From Allobosea robiniae (lineage in GTDB: Bacteria; Pseudomonadota; Alphaproteobacteria; Rhizobiales; Beijerinckiaceae), in the NCBI RefSeq assembly GCF_900102525.1, contig NZ_FNBZ01000004.1, forward strand, positions 62,001-126,000: a DNA stretch of 64,000 bases, given 5' to 3'. This document shows, in pieces, positions 1-8,063 of this stretch. Position 1 is the first letter of the stretch; the number at the start of each line of letters is the position of its first letter. Under the pieces are notes generated by a model. The model saw only the letters and a program-made list of their open reading frames with translations. It was not told the origin of the DNA and searched no databases. A program made the position numbers and the translations under genes.

Positions 1-3000
1 GCCCACCTCATGTCGTCCGTACGACGCAGAATACTCGTCGCCGCAATATGCCGAAAATCATGGTTGCGGAGAGCGCGCTGCTGCCTCCAGAACAAGTCAG
101 CGTCGGGCCAATCGATCAAAAGGGCTTTGCTCAGATCTGTCGCGAGCTGGGAAAATCCCTGCTTGGCCGTACCGTCGTAGTTCAAAAAGAAGGCGCCGCA
201 ATCGCTGTCGGCCACACCGGCGAGAATGGGGCGTGCATCATTCACGTAAAGATCGAAGACAGCGTGGCCTCCCAGCTCATCGTCAAAGGTGCGATGAAAA
301 TCGGTCCACGCTCGACCACTCTTCCAAACTTTCTCAGACAGGCGATTTTTGAAGAACTCCCGTGGAAGATGGAGGTCGATCCCGTTGCCTACGGTGCGAA
401 AATGGCGGGTTCCAACCTGACGTAATGTACCGCCCCGCAATGCCATCTGATCCTGGGTATGCAGATACATCTCGTTGCGGACGGCGAGCGCCCACGTGAT
501 GGTTCCCTTTGCCAGAAGCTGACGCTGCTCGCCCAGGCGGCGCAGCATGGTATGCGTTACAGCTTGGCTGGGATTGGCAAGATTGAGGATCGGCATCAAG
601 CTCGCGATCTCAATCGACCGGTCGAACTCGTCATCAGAGTAGCTATTGCACATGCCCCGGTATCGTTCGAACGCAGCTTGGCATGCTGCTTCCCAGTTCG
701 TCTCGATCCACTGGATCCTAGCGCGTTCGAGATACCCCGGAATCGGGCTTAGCGTTTTGGCGAGTTGCGGCATCTTCCGCAAAATACCGCCTTCACGCAG
801 CAGCGTTCCAAACAGCCGCATCGCCGCAATATCGGTCAAGCTCACCGTCCGGCCTGGGATAATTGCTGTTCTTTGGGAGGGGAGCCACATGGCGTAATCG
901 ACAGAGAGCTCTGGAACGAGCGCCAACGCCAGCGACATGTCAGATTCGGCGATCGCTGGTCGGGCTTCAACGCTCCGGGACAGATATCCGAAAAAGGCTT
1001 TGAGCGTCCTGTGATGCCCCTCCACCGTTGAGTAAGTCCAACGGATCCCATCGTCGTAAATCTCGTATCGTTTCATGGCATCGCGGCGCCTCGGACCATC
1101 GGCATCAGCGATGGCACAAACGATAGCGAACTGACGATCAACCTGTTCGGGCAAGACGGGCAACGCGTGTTCAGGTGCCTTCACAAAGGCAGCCATCGGC
1201 TTCGTAGCTTCGGCAATAATCTCTCGGTGGACTTCCAGGCAGCGGGCGAAAAAACCCTCGTCCGGAAGAGCGAAGTCGGTAGGATCAAGCCGCCTCTTGA
1301 TGCGGGTGCGGAGCGATTTGTTCGAGCGAATGTGTTCTGGAAAACGACAAAGCCGGACGTACTTCGGCCGCCGCGAAATCCCAGCCATACGGCTGACTAG
1401 AGTATTCGGCTCCGCCTTCAGTGCCCGCTCGACAAGCTCAACCTCGCGGCGACGGCTGGGGTCCGGGCAACCCTTTACCCATATCGCGACAGTGTTGGGG
1501 GGAAGCCCTGCTTCTCGGGACGTGGCCTTGTAGGACATCTTCGCCCTTTTGCAGAGCTCGCTGAGCGCCTGGCAAAAATCGTCTGGCAGACTCCGAGACC
1601 GTTCGATCTGATCCAGGCACCGCTGCAGTACGCACATCTCCCCGTGAAATTTGGAATCCTTAGGCTTTATCGTCGCCGCTTCAGCCAACAGCAGCTTCGC
1701 ACTGGCCAGCTCGCCGTCAGGATGAAGCTCGGCCAGCTGCTTCAGTCGCCACGTCAGATTGCCGATCTGAGCGTTCTCGGATTTTGTGCCGATTACCTCT
1801 TTGCGACGCATAATGATCGCCTTCTCCCTCAGCTCCTGGAGAAGCACAGCCTCCGGCTCAACCGACGCGATGACGGTGACGTATCCTAAAGTTGTGCCGG
1901 CATTTATGATCGCATCTCGGACGTCAGGCCGTAGGGCGCTTGATAAGCTGATGCCGACCTGCTTGCAGGCAACGGCAAAATATGGACGGCCAGGGTAGGA
2001 CGGGTGCTGAGGGACCTTCTGTCCTTCTCGCTTCGCCCACTCCTCGACCAGAACGACGCTCGGGATCGGCCGCAGCTCTCGGGCTGTCGAAACAATCTCG
2101 AAACCGAGCTCGCGCCCCAGATCAGTGAGAATAGCCCTATTTGGTGGGTGATAGAGTTCATGCGGGTCGACCCCCATCAACTCGGCGCAAGCGGGAATGA
2201 AGGGCTCGTCGGGCTTTGACGAACATGCCAAAACATGAAGCCCTTCAGCTCTGGCTCGCTCGCCCCAAGCTAGCAACCTTCGTTTGGCAATTGGATCCGG
2301 CGCGTCTTCGACGCCTATCTCACTATAAAGCTCGACAATTCGACGTTCGACAGGCTCCGGCAATCGATTGCCCTGAGGCAGTTCGAGCAACCTTCGAACA
2401 GCCTTGTAGCTCGGCTCGGAAGGAGTCATCACATTGAGCGGCATCTTGCCGCCTGTTTTGCGCAAGCGTACCGCCAGACTCTCGACGCGTTCCAGGATGT
2501 CCTGCACATAAGCGCGTTCTTCAACGGGTTCGATCCCGACCCGTTTCGCCATCGCGGCAATCGCCTCCGGGATGCCGGGCAATAGCAACCTATTTTTTGA
2601 CACACCGAGTTCCTCGGCGAGAGCCGCCATCGAAACCTTGTCTTCGACTGTTCGCTGCCGCCGCCCGAGACGGCGCCCATCCGCAATCAGGCGTGCTTCG
2701 AGTTCGTGGAGCATGGCCAAGGTGTTTTGGACCGCATTCGGTCCGTACGAGACGCGTGGCTTGTTGCCGATTGCCGGAGAATTGCAGTCTGGTGCATCGC
2801 AAGGCAGGCATGCAGGTGACGCACTTGAATCTGGCGGGACTGAGGTCGTCGAAAATTCCGACTTGTCGCCTTGTACAATCGACGCAACGTATTTTTCCGA
2901 CCCGACCGTCACAAGCCGGCCGGCTTCAAACTCGAACGCAAACTGATCGATGGATGCAAGTCGCCGACGCAAGTTCTTCTCTTCAAGCAAATCGATATTA

Positions 3001-3059
3001 AGACTGCCTCGAGGCTCACGATCGCCTCTGAAAAAATGTATTGACGGAATATCTTGCAT
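1..3059 (-). CDS. Very large tyrosine-recombinase-like protein (partial, C-terminus beyond left edge)
   Basis: Reading the minus strand from the ATG at 3059 gives 1019 codons without a stop, still open at base 1. The last residues seen contain HDFRH (residues 1000-1004) followed by IAATSIL, which matches the box II HxxRH of tyrosine recombinases; the nucleophilic Tyr should lie just outside the window. The first catalytic Arg could not be placed. Two helix-turn-helix-like stretches are visible, one near residues 150-165 and one in the middle (KATSREAGLPPNTVAIWVKG). Known phage-type integrases are 300-450 residues, so the long N-terminal part is unusual and may bind DNA or partner proteins. 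It probably mobilises the island. It could also be a site-specific recombinase of one of the multi-protein recombinase elements; the family is not identified. Confidence 0.7.
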   Translation of the reverse strand, partial: MQDIPSIHFFRGDREPRGSLNIDLLEEKNLRRRLASIDQFAFEFEAGRLVTVGSEKYVASIVQGDKSEFSTTSVPPDSSASPACLPCDAPDCNSPAIGNKPRVSYGPNAVQNTLAMLHELEARLIADGRRLGRRQRTVEDKVSMAALAEELGVSKNRLLLPGIPEAIAAMAKRVGIEPVEERAYVQDILERVESLAVRLRKTGGKMPLNVMTPSEPSYKAVRRLLELPQGNRLPEPVERRIVELYSEIGVEDAPDPIAKRRLLAWGERARAEGLHVLACSSKPDEPFIPACAELMGVDPHELYHPPNRAILTDLGRELGFEIVSTARELRPIPSVVLVEEWAKREGQKVPQHPSYPGRPYFAVACKQVGISLSSALRPDVRDAIINAGTTLGYVTVIASVEPEAVLLQELREKAIIMRRKEVIGTKSENAQIGNLTWRLKQLAELHPDGELASAKLLLAEAATIKPKDSKFHGEMCVLQRCLDQIERSRSLPDDFCQALSELCKRAKMSYKATSREAGLPPNTVAIWVKGCPDPSRRREVELVERALKAEPNTLVSRMAGISRRPKYVRLCRFPEHIRSNKSLRTRIKRRLDPTDFALPDEGFFARCLEVHREIIAEATKPMAAFVKAPEHALPVLPEQVDRQFAIVCAIADADGPRRRDAMKRYEIYDDGIRWTYSTVEGHHRTLKAFFGYLSRSVEARPAIAESDMSLALALVPELSVDYAMWLPSQRTAIIPGRTVSLTDIAAMRLFGTLLREGGILRKMPQLAKTLSPIPGYLERARIQWIETNWEAACQAAFERYRGMCNSYSDDEFDRSIEIASLMPILNLANPSQAVTHTMLRRLGEQRQLLAKGTITWALAVRNEMYLHTQDQMALRGGTLRQVGTRHFRTVGNGIDLHLPREFFKNRLSEKVWKSGRAWTDFHRTFDDELGGHAVFDLYVNDARPILAGVADSDCGAFFLNYDGTAKQGFSQLATDLSKALLIDWPDADLFWRQQRALRNHDFRHIAATSILRRTDDMRW

Positions 3060-3164
3060 TTTAAGTACCCGCAGCCGAACCGGTGCGTAGACTCAGTTAT
3101 CCGTGGACAGCGGTCTGCAATCGGCGCGAATTTCGGATGCCACGGCCTGATAGAGGACCAGTGA

Positions 3165-3650
3165 TTACTGGCCGCACGGCAAACGGGACTTTCGTATCCG
3201 CGGGCGCTTACGGAGCTGCTCGCGCCCGGTAAGATCGATTTTGATATTAAGAGGTCGGGGCGACACGGAACTCAACCATAGGGCCGCCAATTCGGCTCCC
3301 AAAGGGGCGCACGCGAGCTCGATGGCCATCAAGGATTTGCATCTGGCATCTCCGCTGAGCGCGTTTTTCGCGACAAGTGTCCAGAGCGCGTCGAGCTGAT
3401 ACGGCGTAGAGAAGTGCCGCATAGCCAACGTGGCCAGAATGCGGTTGGTGGACAGTGATGAATGAGCAGAGCCAACAGGGGCCGAGAGGATACGCCTCGC
3501 TACATTCACGCAGCTCTCGATGGTTTCGAGCAGCGCTTTCGGCCCCATTATGCGCCATGCTGAGAGGAGCCGGGCCTCATCCAACGAAATAGCCGACCCA
3601 TTCGACCTAACTCTCACGCCAAACTCCGTCATGAGGTCCAAGGGTTGCAA
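3165..3650 (-). CDS. Hypothetical protein between Xre/MbcA gene and recombinase
   Basis: A 161-residue frame with a TTG start; an in-frame ATG at 3634 gives a shorter form. It contains a run of helical, Leu/Ala-rich sequence and ends in a basic tail. No family was recognised and no RES-type toxin motif is visible. The frame stays open upstream of the TTG for about 12 codons until a TAG, and that sequence still looks protein-like, so the gene may have lost its original 5' end or may use an unusual start. It sits 84 bases after the DUF2384 gene and 105 bases before the recombinase, on the same strand, and may be cotranscribed with either. Confidence 0.45.
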   Translation of the reverse strand: MQPLDLMTEFGVRVRSNGSAISLDEARLLSAWRIMGPKALLETIESCVNVARRILSAPVGSAHSSLSTNRILATLAMRHFSTPYQLDALWTLVAKNALSGDARCKSLMAIELACAPLGAELAALWLSSVSPRPLNIKIDLTGREQLRKRPRIRKSRLPCGQ

Positions 3651-3734
3651 GGCGCTGAAGAGCAGTTCGGTCCGGTGCCGGTCATCGCAGGGTAGCTACA
3701 CGCTGTGTTTGCCTGACAGCCCGCGAACGCGCCT

Positions 3735-4091
3735 TTAGCCAGCTTCGATACTCGCATCCAAATAGGCCTTGAGCCGGCGCGCGCCTGCTTCTGTCTCAAT
3801 CAGCTGGATTGGAGGCAGATTGTCGAACGTCAGGTTGGGACGACGCATCCAGCCATAGCTGCGTTCCGGGTCGCGAAACCATATTCTCAGGCTGGTATGG
3901 ATGGTGAGGATCAAGGCCATGCGATCGACCATGTCAGCGGGGTGTCCTTCGGATGCACCTGCCTGCAAACGCGCGAGCCCGTCAGGATCTTCGACCCCGA
4001 GGATCCGGCACGCCTGAGCGGCATCGATCTTCCAGTTTTGGAAGATTCGAAAGGTAGCGCGAACGAGAGCGCTCTCCTCCTCTCGCGTCAC
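3735..4091 (-). CDS. Xre/MbcA/ParS-type (DUF2384) HTH protein
   Basis: The 118-residue product has an N-terminal helical HTH-like part (residues about 15-45) and a C-terminal domain with the pattern LRIWFRDPERSYGWMRRPN, typical of the antitoxin and Xre/MbcA/ParS toxin-binding domain. Such proteins usually act as antitoxin and autorepressor for a RES-domain toxin that degrades NAD. Here no RES protein is adjacent. Instead the GTG start overlaps the stop of the upstream AAA+/M41 protease gene in the sequence GTGA, so translation is coupled to the protease. The antitoxin domain may serve as adaptor or substrate for that protease; this is inference. Confidence 0.7.
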   Translation of the reverse strand: MTREEESALVRATFRIFQNWKIDAAQACRILGVEDPDGLARLQAGASEGHPADMVDRMALILTIHTSLRIWFRDPERSYGWMRRPNLTFDNLPPIQLIETEAGARRLKAYLDASIEAG

Positions 4092-6001
4092 GAGGCTACT
4101 AGCTCCGCGAACTCCGTTGCGCCGAGCACCCGCTTGCTGCGAAGGGCTTCCGCGACCGCCCGCAATTGGGAAACCCTAGCTGAGAGGAGCTCGGTGCAAC
4201 GACCTTCGATCGTCTGCAGTTCGGCCTCTATCAACTCGCGAAACGGGCGCTCACCGAGCAGCTGCTCGGCATGACCGGGCTCGATCCGGCGAGCCAAGCT
4301 CGCCCCCAACCCAAAAGATCCATGCAGCGCGGCCATCATTCTTGTCGCCACCGCGAGGTCAGCGTGCGAGCCGGTCGATGCTGATCCCAGGATAAGCTTT
4401 TCCGCCACGAGACCGGCCAGACTGATGGCAACATCGTTCTCAAGGTCTTCGCGCGTCGCGCCATCCTCCAAGCCGGCGTACACAGCTCGGGCGCCAGCTG
4501 GGCCAGTCTTCAGCGCCGACACGAGTTCAACGCGACGCCCAAACGCGGAGGCCGCCAAAGCGTGCCCGGCCTCATGAACGCAGACCCTCCACAGCAGACC
4601 AGGCGAAACGTCGCCTCGATCGAACTGGGCGAGGAGATCTGCCAACGCCAGCTCTCTGTCTTCACGCCGCGCCGTTCCCCGGGCGGTTCTCACTGCCAGC
4701 TCAACCTCCGCAGCCGTCGAACCGAACGCGAACCGGGCCAGAGCCTGCAAATCAGCGTCGGGGAGATCATCACCCAGATGAAGCCGAAACATGCCGATGA
4801 GGTCGGCTTCGCCGGGGCGCCCAATCTCGAAATGACGCTCAAGGCGGCCGGCTCGCAGGATTGCACTGTCGATACGGTCGATCAGATTCGTGGCACCGAG
4901 CACAACAACGCCCTCGCGCTCGTTGTCGATCAGTTTGAGCAGGTGGTTGACGATCGTGGTCCAGTAGTCGCGGTGTCGACGATCGAGCGAGGTCCGGTCC
5001 GGAATCGAATCCAGCTCATCGATGAAAAGCAGGGACGGCGCCTTGCGCCGAGATTCTGCGAAGGCATCCGAAATCTGCCGAACGATGTTATGGAGGTAGC
5101 CTTCCGTCGCGTTGAACATCGCGCCGAGATTGGTGGCCACCAGGTGCATGTCGCAGCTCCGGGCGAGCGCAGAAGCGAAGTAGGTTTTTCCGGAGCCAGG
5201 TGGCCCGTAAAGGACTGCAGCGCTGCTGATCGCCGACCATTTGAGTTCGCCCGCCCGATAGGCCGCAATGTCAGCAGCCAACTCCAGGCCCCAGATCTTT
5301 GCGTCTCCGTATCCCTGTAGCTCTTCGAGAGCCGGTCCGGCTGGAATGCCCGAAGCAGTCACCTGCCCGAACCATCTATTTAGCTCCACCAGGCGCGCTA
5401 CCGCACGGGCCGCATTCTCCCCGGGCCGGATGGCAGCCAGAATAGCCGCCGCGGGTGCATGGTGACCGACCCGCGCCGGCACACCCGAGACCGATTTGTT
5501 TCCGAAGGTCGCGCGGATTGTAGCTGTGATCTGCGCCGGGGTAGGCGGCGGGATCTGGACGTGGTGATCGACAGATGCGCGCACCGCAGGGGAGATTTGA
5601 GCCACCCCCTTCGAGCTCAGGATCACTAGAGATTGGCCGGACTGCATCGCGAGACGCAGATCGAGATCCGAAACCGTGTACTCCTTATCCTTGAGCGCTT
5701 TGTCTGCCGACACGAGCACCGCACCGCGGAAAAGAACCTTGGCGGCCTCAAGAAGGCAGTCTGACCAACTTGGCGATGGCGTTTCGATGACGGCGATCAT
5801 CGTCTTGCGAATGTCGATTTCCCGCCGGAGCTTGGGGCTACATGCTCCCCAAATCATGAGGCGCGGCAAGCGAGCTGCGGGCGGCAGAGAGCCGATCAGG
5901 TAGCGTTCTCGGAGCCCTTGGGGGCGAGGCACCACGGCTGTCTCCTCCATGGGCTCATCATCGTCGTCGAGATAAAGCTCAGGCAGTTCGGACTCAGACA
6001 T
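4088..6001 (-). CDS. Soluble FtsH-like AAA+ ATPase / M41 zinc metalloprotease
   Basis: The 637-residue protein has an acidic, variable N-terminal region (1-220) and a AAA+ module with Walker A GPPGSGKT (266-273), Walker B LLFIDELD (324-331) and the GATNLIDRIDSAILRAGR second region of homology (about 369-386). It ends in an M41 peptidase domain with HEAGH (476-480) and the third zinc ligand Asp548 in the GSHADLAVA segment. All catalytic residues of FtsH are present, but no transmembrane segment is visible, so it should be cytosolic, unlike membrane FtsH. The start at 6001 was chosen because ATGTCTGA overlaps the stop of the GIY-YIG gene. It lies in a nuclease-bearing island operon and is probably a defence or element-control protease. 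Confidence 0.85.
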   Translation of the reverse strand: MSESELPELYLDDDDEPMEETAVVPRPQGLRERYLIGSLPPAARLPRLMIWGACSPKLRREIDIRKTMIAVIETPSPSWSDCLLEAAKVLFRGAVLVSADKALKDKEYTVSDLDLRLAMQSGQSLVILSSKGVAQISPAVRASVDHHVQIPPPTPAQITATIRATFGNKSVSGVPARVGHHAPAAAILAAIRPGENAARAVARLVELNRWFGQVTASGIPAGPALEELQGYGDAKIWGLELAADIAAYRAGELKWSAISSAAVLYGPPGSGKTYFASALARSCDMHLVATNLGAMFNATEGYLHNIVRQISDAFAESRRKAPSLLFIDELDSIPDRTSLDRRHRDYWTTIVNHLLKLIDNEREGVVVLGATNLIDRIDSAILRAGRLERHFEIGRPGEADLIGMFRLHLGDDLPDADLQALARFAFGSTAAEVELAVRTARGTARREDRELALADLLAQFDRGDVSPGLLWRVCVHEAGHALAASAFGRRVELVSALKTGPAGARAVYAGLEDGATREDLENDVAISLAGLVAEKLILGSASTGSHADLAVATRMMAALHGSFGLGASLARRIEPGHAEQLLGERPFRELIEAELQTIEGRCTELLSARVSQLRAVAEALRSKRVLGATEFAELVAS

Positions 6002-6968
6002 CGCGCTCGTCCTCGAGGGTGAAGTTGGCGAGCTTCCAGAGCCGCGTGCCCAACGTCCGGCGACCGGCGACGAAATCAGCAGCACCGGTCTGGCTGAAGA
6101 GGTCGACATCGATGAGCAGGGTCAGCAAACCATCCTGCGCGCAGCGTACGACAGAGCCGGCGGCACGGAGCCGCTGGCGCAACTCCTGGCAGCGGCGCGG
6201 CAGCGAAAAGTGCTCCTCGTCGACGATCGTGGCGCCAGCCAGGACTCGCATGCTGCGCCCATTCGCGTGAACCGCGTAGGCCTGACAGCCATCCCGACGG
6301 AACTCATAGATGACGTTGCTTTGCAAAAAGGGGCGGCCCCGGGATGCATCCAGATTGACCAGTTCGTTCCTGCGTTCCTGGCTGGCAATGGTCGAGGCAA
6401 CCATCGCAGCCATAGGTTCGACCGGCCCGAGCAGCAGCAATGCGTCACGGAAAAATTGCTCTGCGACGATCTGATCGTCCTGGTGCAGCGCGGGGAACCG
6501 GAGCGCTCGGTTCTCGACCATGACCATGTCGCTCTTCACCAGAGCCTGGATCATCCGCTGTTCAAGATAGAGGGCGACATCGCCTCGCATCTGATCATCG
6601 GTGCTGACAATCACAGCGACCTGCAGGTACCTTGGAAACTCCCGGCTGCGCTCGTGCTTGATCAGGCGCTGCAGAACGTTCTGGGCCTGACCGACATAAA
6701 CCCTGAATGCGTGATCGCCGGCGGTAGGAGCGATGAGCATATAAACTCCGCGCCGACTGACTTCGGAGTGCGCCTTGATCCTTGGAAGCGCATCGCGCGG
6801 AAAGGTCATGACGATCGCATCGCTGCTGGCGAGTCGACGGATCGAGGGGCCGAGCGCGTCTGGGCTCTCAAGCGAGACGTGAATGGATTTCGGCCTCCTG
6901 GCGTCATGATTCTGGGAATTCACCTTTGGCACTCCAAACTGCCGGCCGCGCACGGCGACCGATGCCAC
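5994..6968 (-). CDS. GIY-YIG endonuclease with C-terminal DUF4357-like domain
   Basis: The GIY-YIG core is visible as GVYML (74-78), RVYVGQAQNVLQRLIKH (89-105, with Arg101) and the metal-binding Glu136 in LEQRMI. The C-terminal third (about 225-320) matches the DUF4357 pattern: a short beta segment on a Cys-Gln-Ala motif, a VLAGATI-like strand, then an RLRAAGSV helix-turn and an LFSQTGAADFVAGRRT signature. Proteins of this architecture are scattered in accessory regions and are presumed nucleases. Two GTG starts are possible: 6968, or 6923, which has GGAG eight bases upstream and removes 15 residues. The 3' end overlaps the protease gene by eight bases. It follows the TnsA-like gene closely in the same operon. 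Confidence 0.85.
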   Translation of the reverse strand: MASVAVRGRQFGVPKVNSQNHDARRPKSIHVSLESPDALGPSIRRLASSDAIVMTFPRDALPRIKAHSEVSRRGVYMLIAPTAGDHAFRVYVGQAQNVLQRLIKHERSREFPRYLQVAVIVSTDDQMRGDVALYLEQRMIQALVKSDMVMVENRALRFPALHQDDQIVAEQFFRDALLLLGPVEPMAAMVASTIASQERRNELVNLDASRGRPFLQSNVIYEFRRDGCQAYAVHANGRSMRVLAGATIVDEEHFSLPRRCQELRQRLRAAGSVVRCAQDGLLTLLIDVDLFSQTGAADFVAGRRTLGTRLWKLANFTLEDERDV

Positions 6969-6999
6969 GCAACTGAACTTGGGAGAGTGTGGCGGCGCG

Positions 7000-7611
7000 C
7001 TACAGCCAGCCGGGTGATAACGTCGGTGACCGTGAGGTCATCGTGCCTATGCGGCTGCACGGCGAGAGCTCGTACTCGTCCTCGCAAACCAGTACGCCGG
7101 AGGCGATCAGCTTGAGGATTGCGTCGAAAGAGTCGGCGCTACCACGGCACAGCTTCATGACCTCGCGGATGGTGCACCGCCTGACACTGCGCATATGCTG
7201 CCGGACGCGCTCTTCGTCCTCGATATCGATCTCAGCTTGGGCGCAGCGTGCAAGTTCAATCGCGTTTGTCCAACCAGGCTCCCGGCGGAGCTTTTCGGGG
7301 TCCACGGCGAAAAGCCAGGTCTCCTTCTGCGCCAGCGCGAGGTCGAGCTTGCTCCAGCTTTCGCGATACAGAGACGTTTGATGAGACAGCTGAGGCTTGG
7401 CGCAGATGACGAACCGCCCCGCTTGGTGTCTCAGGAAGTAGGCCGCCACATGATCGAACTGATCGGCTTCGCTTCCAGGCAGCTCGGCGTGAAAGTCGAA
7501 CTCGCAGAAGCTGTAGGTGCGCGGATCAGCTTCGATATTGATGAGCAGTTCGAAACTGCCGGGCTTGGCGCAGGAGAAGGATCCGGCTGCCTTTGAGGAC
7601 CGTAACTTCAT
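7000..7611 (-). CDS. TnsA-like endonuclease-fold protein with C-terminal winged helix
   Basis: The 203-residue protein resembles TnsA-type transposase endonuclease subunits in layout: a predicted alpha/beta restriction-like part (residues about 20-95) with a DHVAAYFLRHQAGRFVICAKP segment in the place of the YTPDF...VEVK motif, followed by a winged-helix-like tail (about 135-190). The Glu of the VEVK motif is replaced (ICAKP), so the nuclease centre may be altered or inactive. No TnsB, TnsC or TniQ partner is visible. The gene starts three bases after the stop of the DUF6634-like gene, so they are cotranscribed. Assignment is by pattern and order of elements only; another PD-(D/E)XK relative is possible. 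Confidence 0.55.
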   Translation of the reverse strand: MKLRSSKAAGSFSCAKPGSFELLINIEADPRTYSFCEFDFHAELPGSEADQFDHVAAYFLRHQAGRFVICAKPQLSHQTSLYRESWSKLDLALAQKETWLFAVDPEKLRREPGWTNAIELARCAQAEIDIEDEERVRQHMRSVRRCTIREVMKLCRGSADSFDAILKLIASGVLVCEDEYELSPCSRIGTMTSRSPTLSPGWL

Positions 7612-7614
7612 GGC

Positions 7615-7923
7615 TCATGCACCTTCCAGCCGATAGAACCGGGACAGCGTCCTGATCCATTTCAAATCGTGGTCGACGCAAAAGAGCTGAGAAGTCTTGA
7701 TCCTCCGGCCTTCTCCGAGAAGCGGGTGGCCACTTACGAAGCCCTCCATGCAGCTCACCTGGTGTGACGAGAGTGCGTAGTCCCGCAGCACGGGTGCATC
7801 CCGAAGCTGATCGAGCGTGGGCATCCCGCCATCGAAAATGGCGGCCAGATCCCAGCTCAGCGTTCGGAGGAGCTCAATCCTCTCCAGTGCCTGGCCGCGC
7901 ATCGTTGTATCGGTAAACGCCAT
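7615..7923 (-). CDS. DUF6634-like small protein, first gene of island operon
   Basis: The 102-residue product ends in IRTLSRFYRLEGA and has a central VSGHPLLGEGRRIKTSQLF stretch; this pattern recalls the small DUF6634 proteins of Hyphomicrobiales, whose function is unknown. It is the promoter-proximal gene of the minus-strand island operon, and the ATG at 7923 lies about 100 bases from the palindrome at 8026-8046. Its TGA at 7615-7617 is followed three bases later by the ATG of the TnsA-like gene. Because it always travels here with nuclease genes it may be an accessory or control factor, but that is inferred from position only. Confidence 0.55.
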   Translation of the reverse strand: MAFTDTTMRGQALERIELLRTLSWDLAAIFDGGMPTLDQLRDAPVLRDYALSSHQVSCMEGFVSGHPLLGEGRRIKTSQLFCVDHDLKWIRTLSRFYRLEGA

Positions 7924-8025
7924 GGGGTCCTCGAGGCGAGATACGACCGGCGCCAGCTAGCCGCGCGGTCGTGAGGTGAATGTGGAGGGGGAGAGTGCGC
8001 TCGCTTCGCCCGCAGGCCGGATGCG

Positions 8026-8046
8026 ATCCCACATTGAATGTGGGAT
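8026..8046. promoter_or_regulatory. Operator-like palindrome between divergent island genes
   Basis: ATCCCACAT and ATGTGGGAT form perfect 9-bp arms around the centre TGA. It sits between the minus-strand operon (first ATG at 7923) and the plus-strand HTH gene, 17 bases before its ATG at 8064. Such placement suggests binding by the HTH protein and joint control of both transcripts. A partial half site (CCCACATT) recurs at about 8561, after the HTH gene. Confidence 0.65.
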
Positions 8047-8063
8047 TGGCACTCCAATCCTTA

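Noticed and set aside
48..425. Plus-strand ORF of 125 codons at the left edge
   Set aside because: It is antisense to the long uninterrupted recombinase frame on the minus strand, has no recognisable domain and no good ribosome binding site.
4562..5320. Plus-strand frame of 252 codons inside the AAA+/M41 gene
   Set aside because: Antisense to Walker A, Walker B and HEAGH coding sequence; no own motif.
7857..8057. Minus-strand ORF across the operator region
   Set aside because: It overlaps the palindrome and the start of the DUF6634-like gene in another frame and has no coding character.
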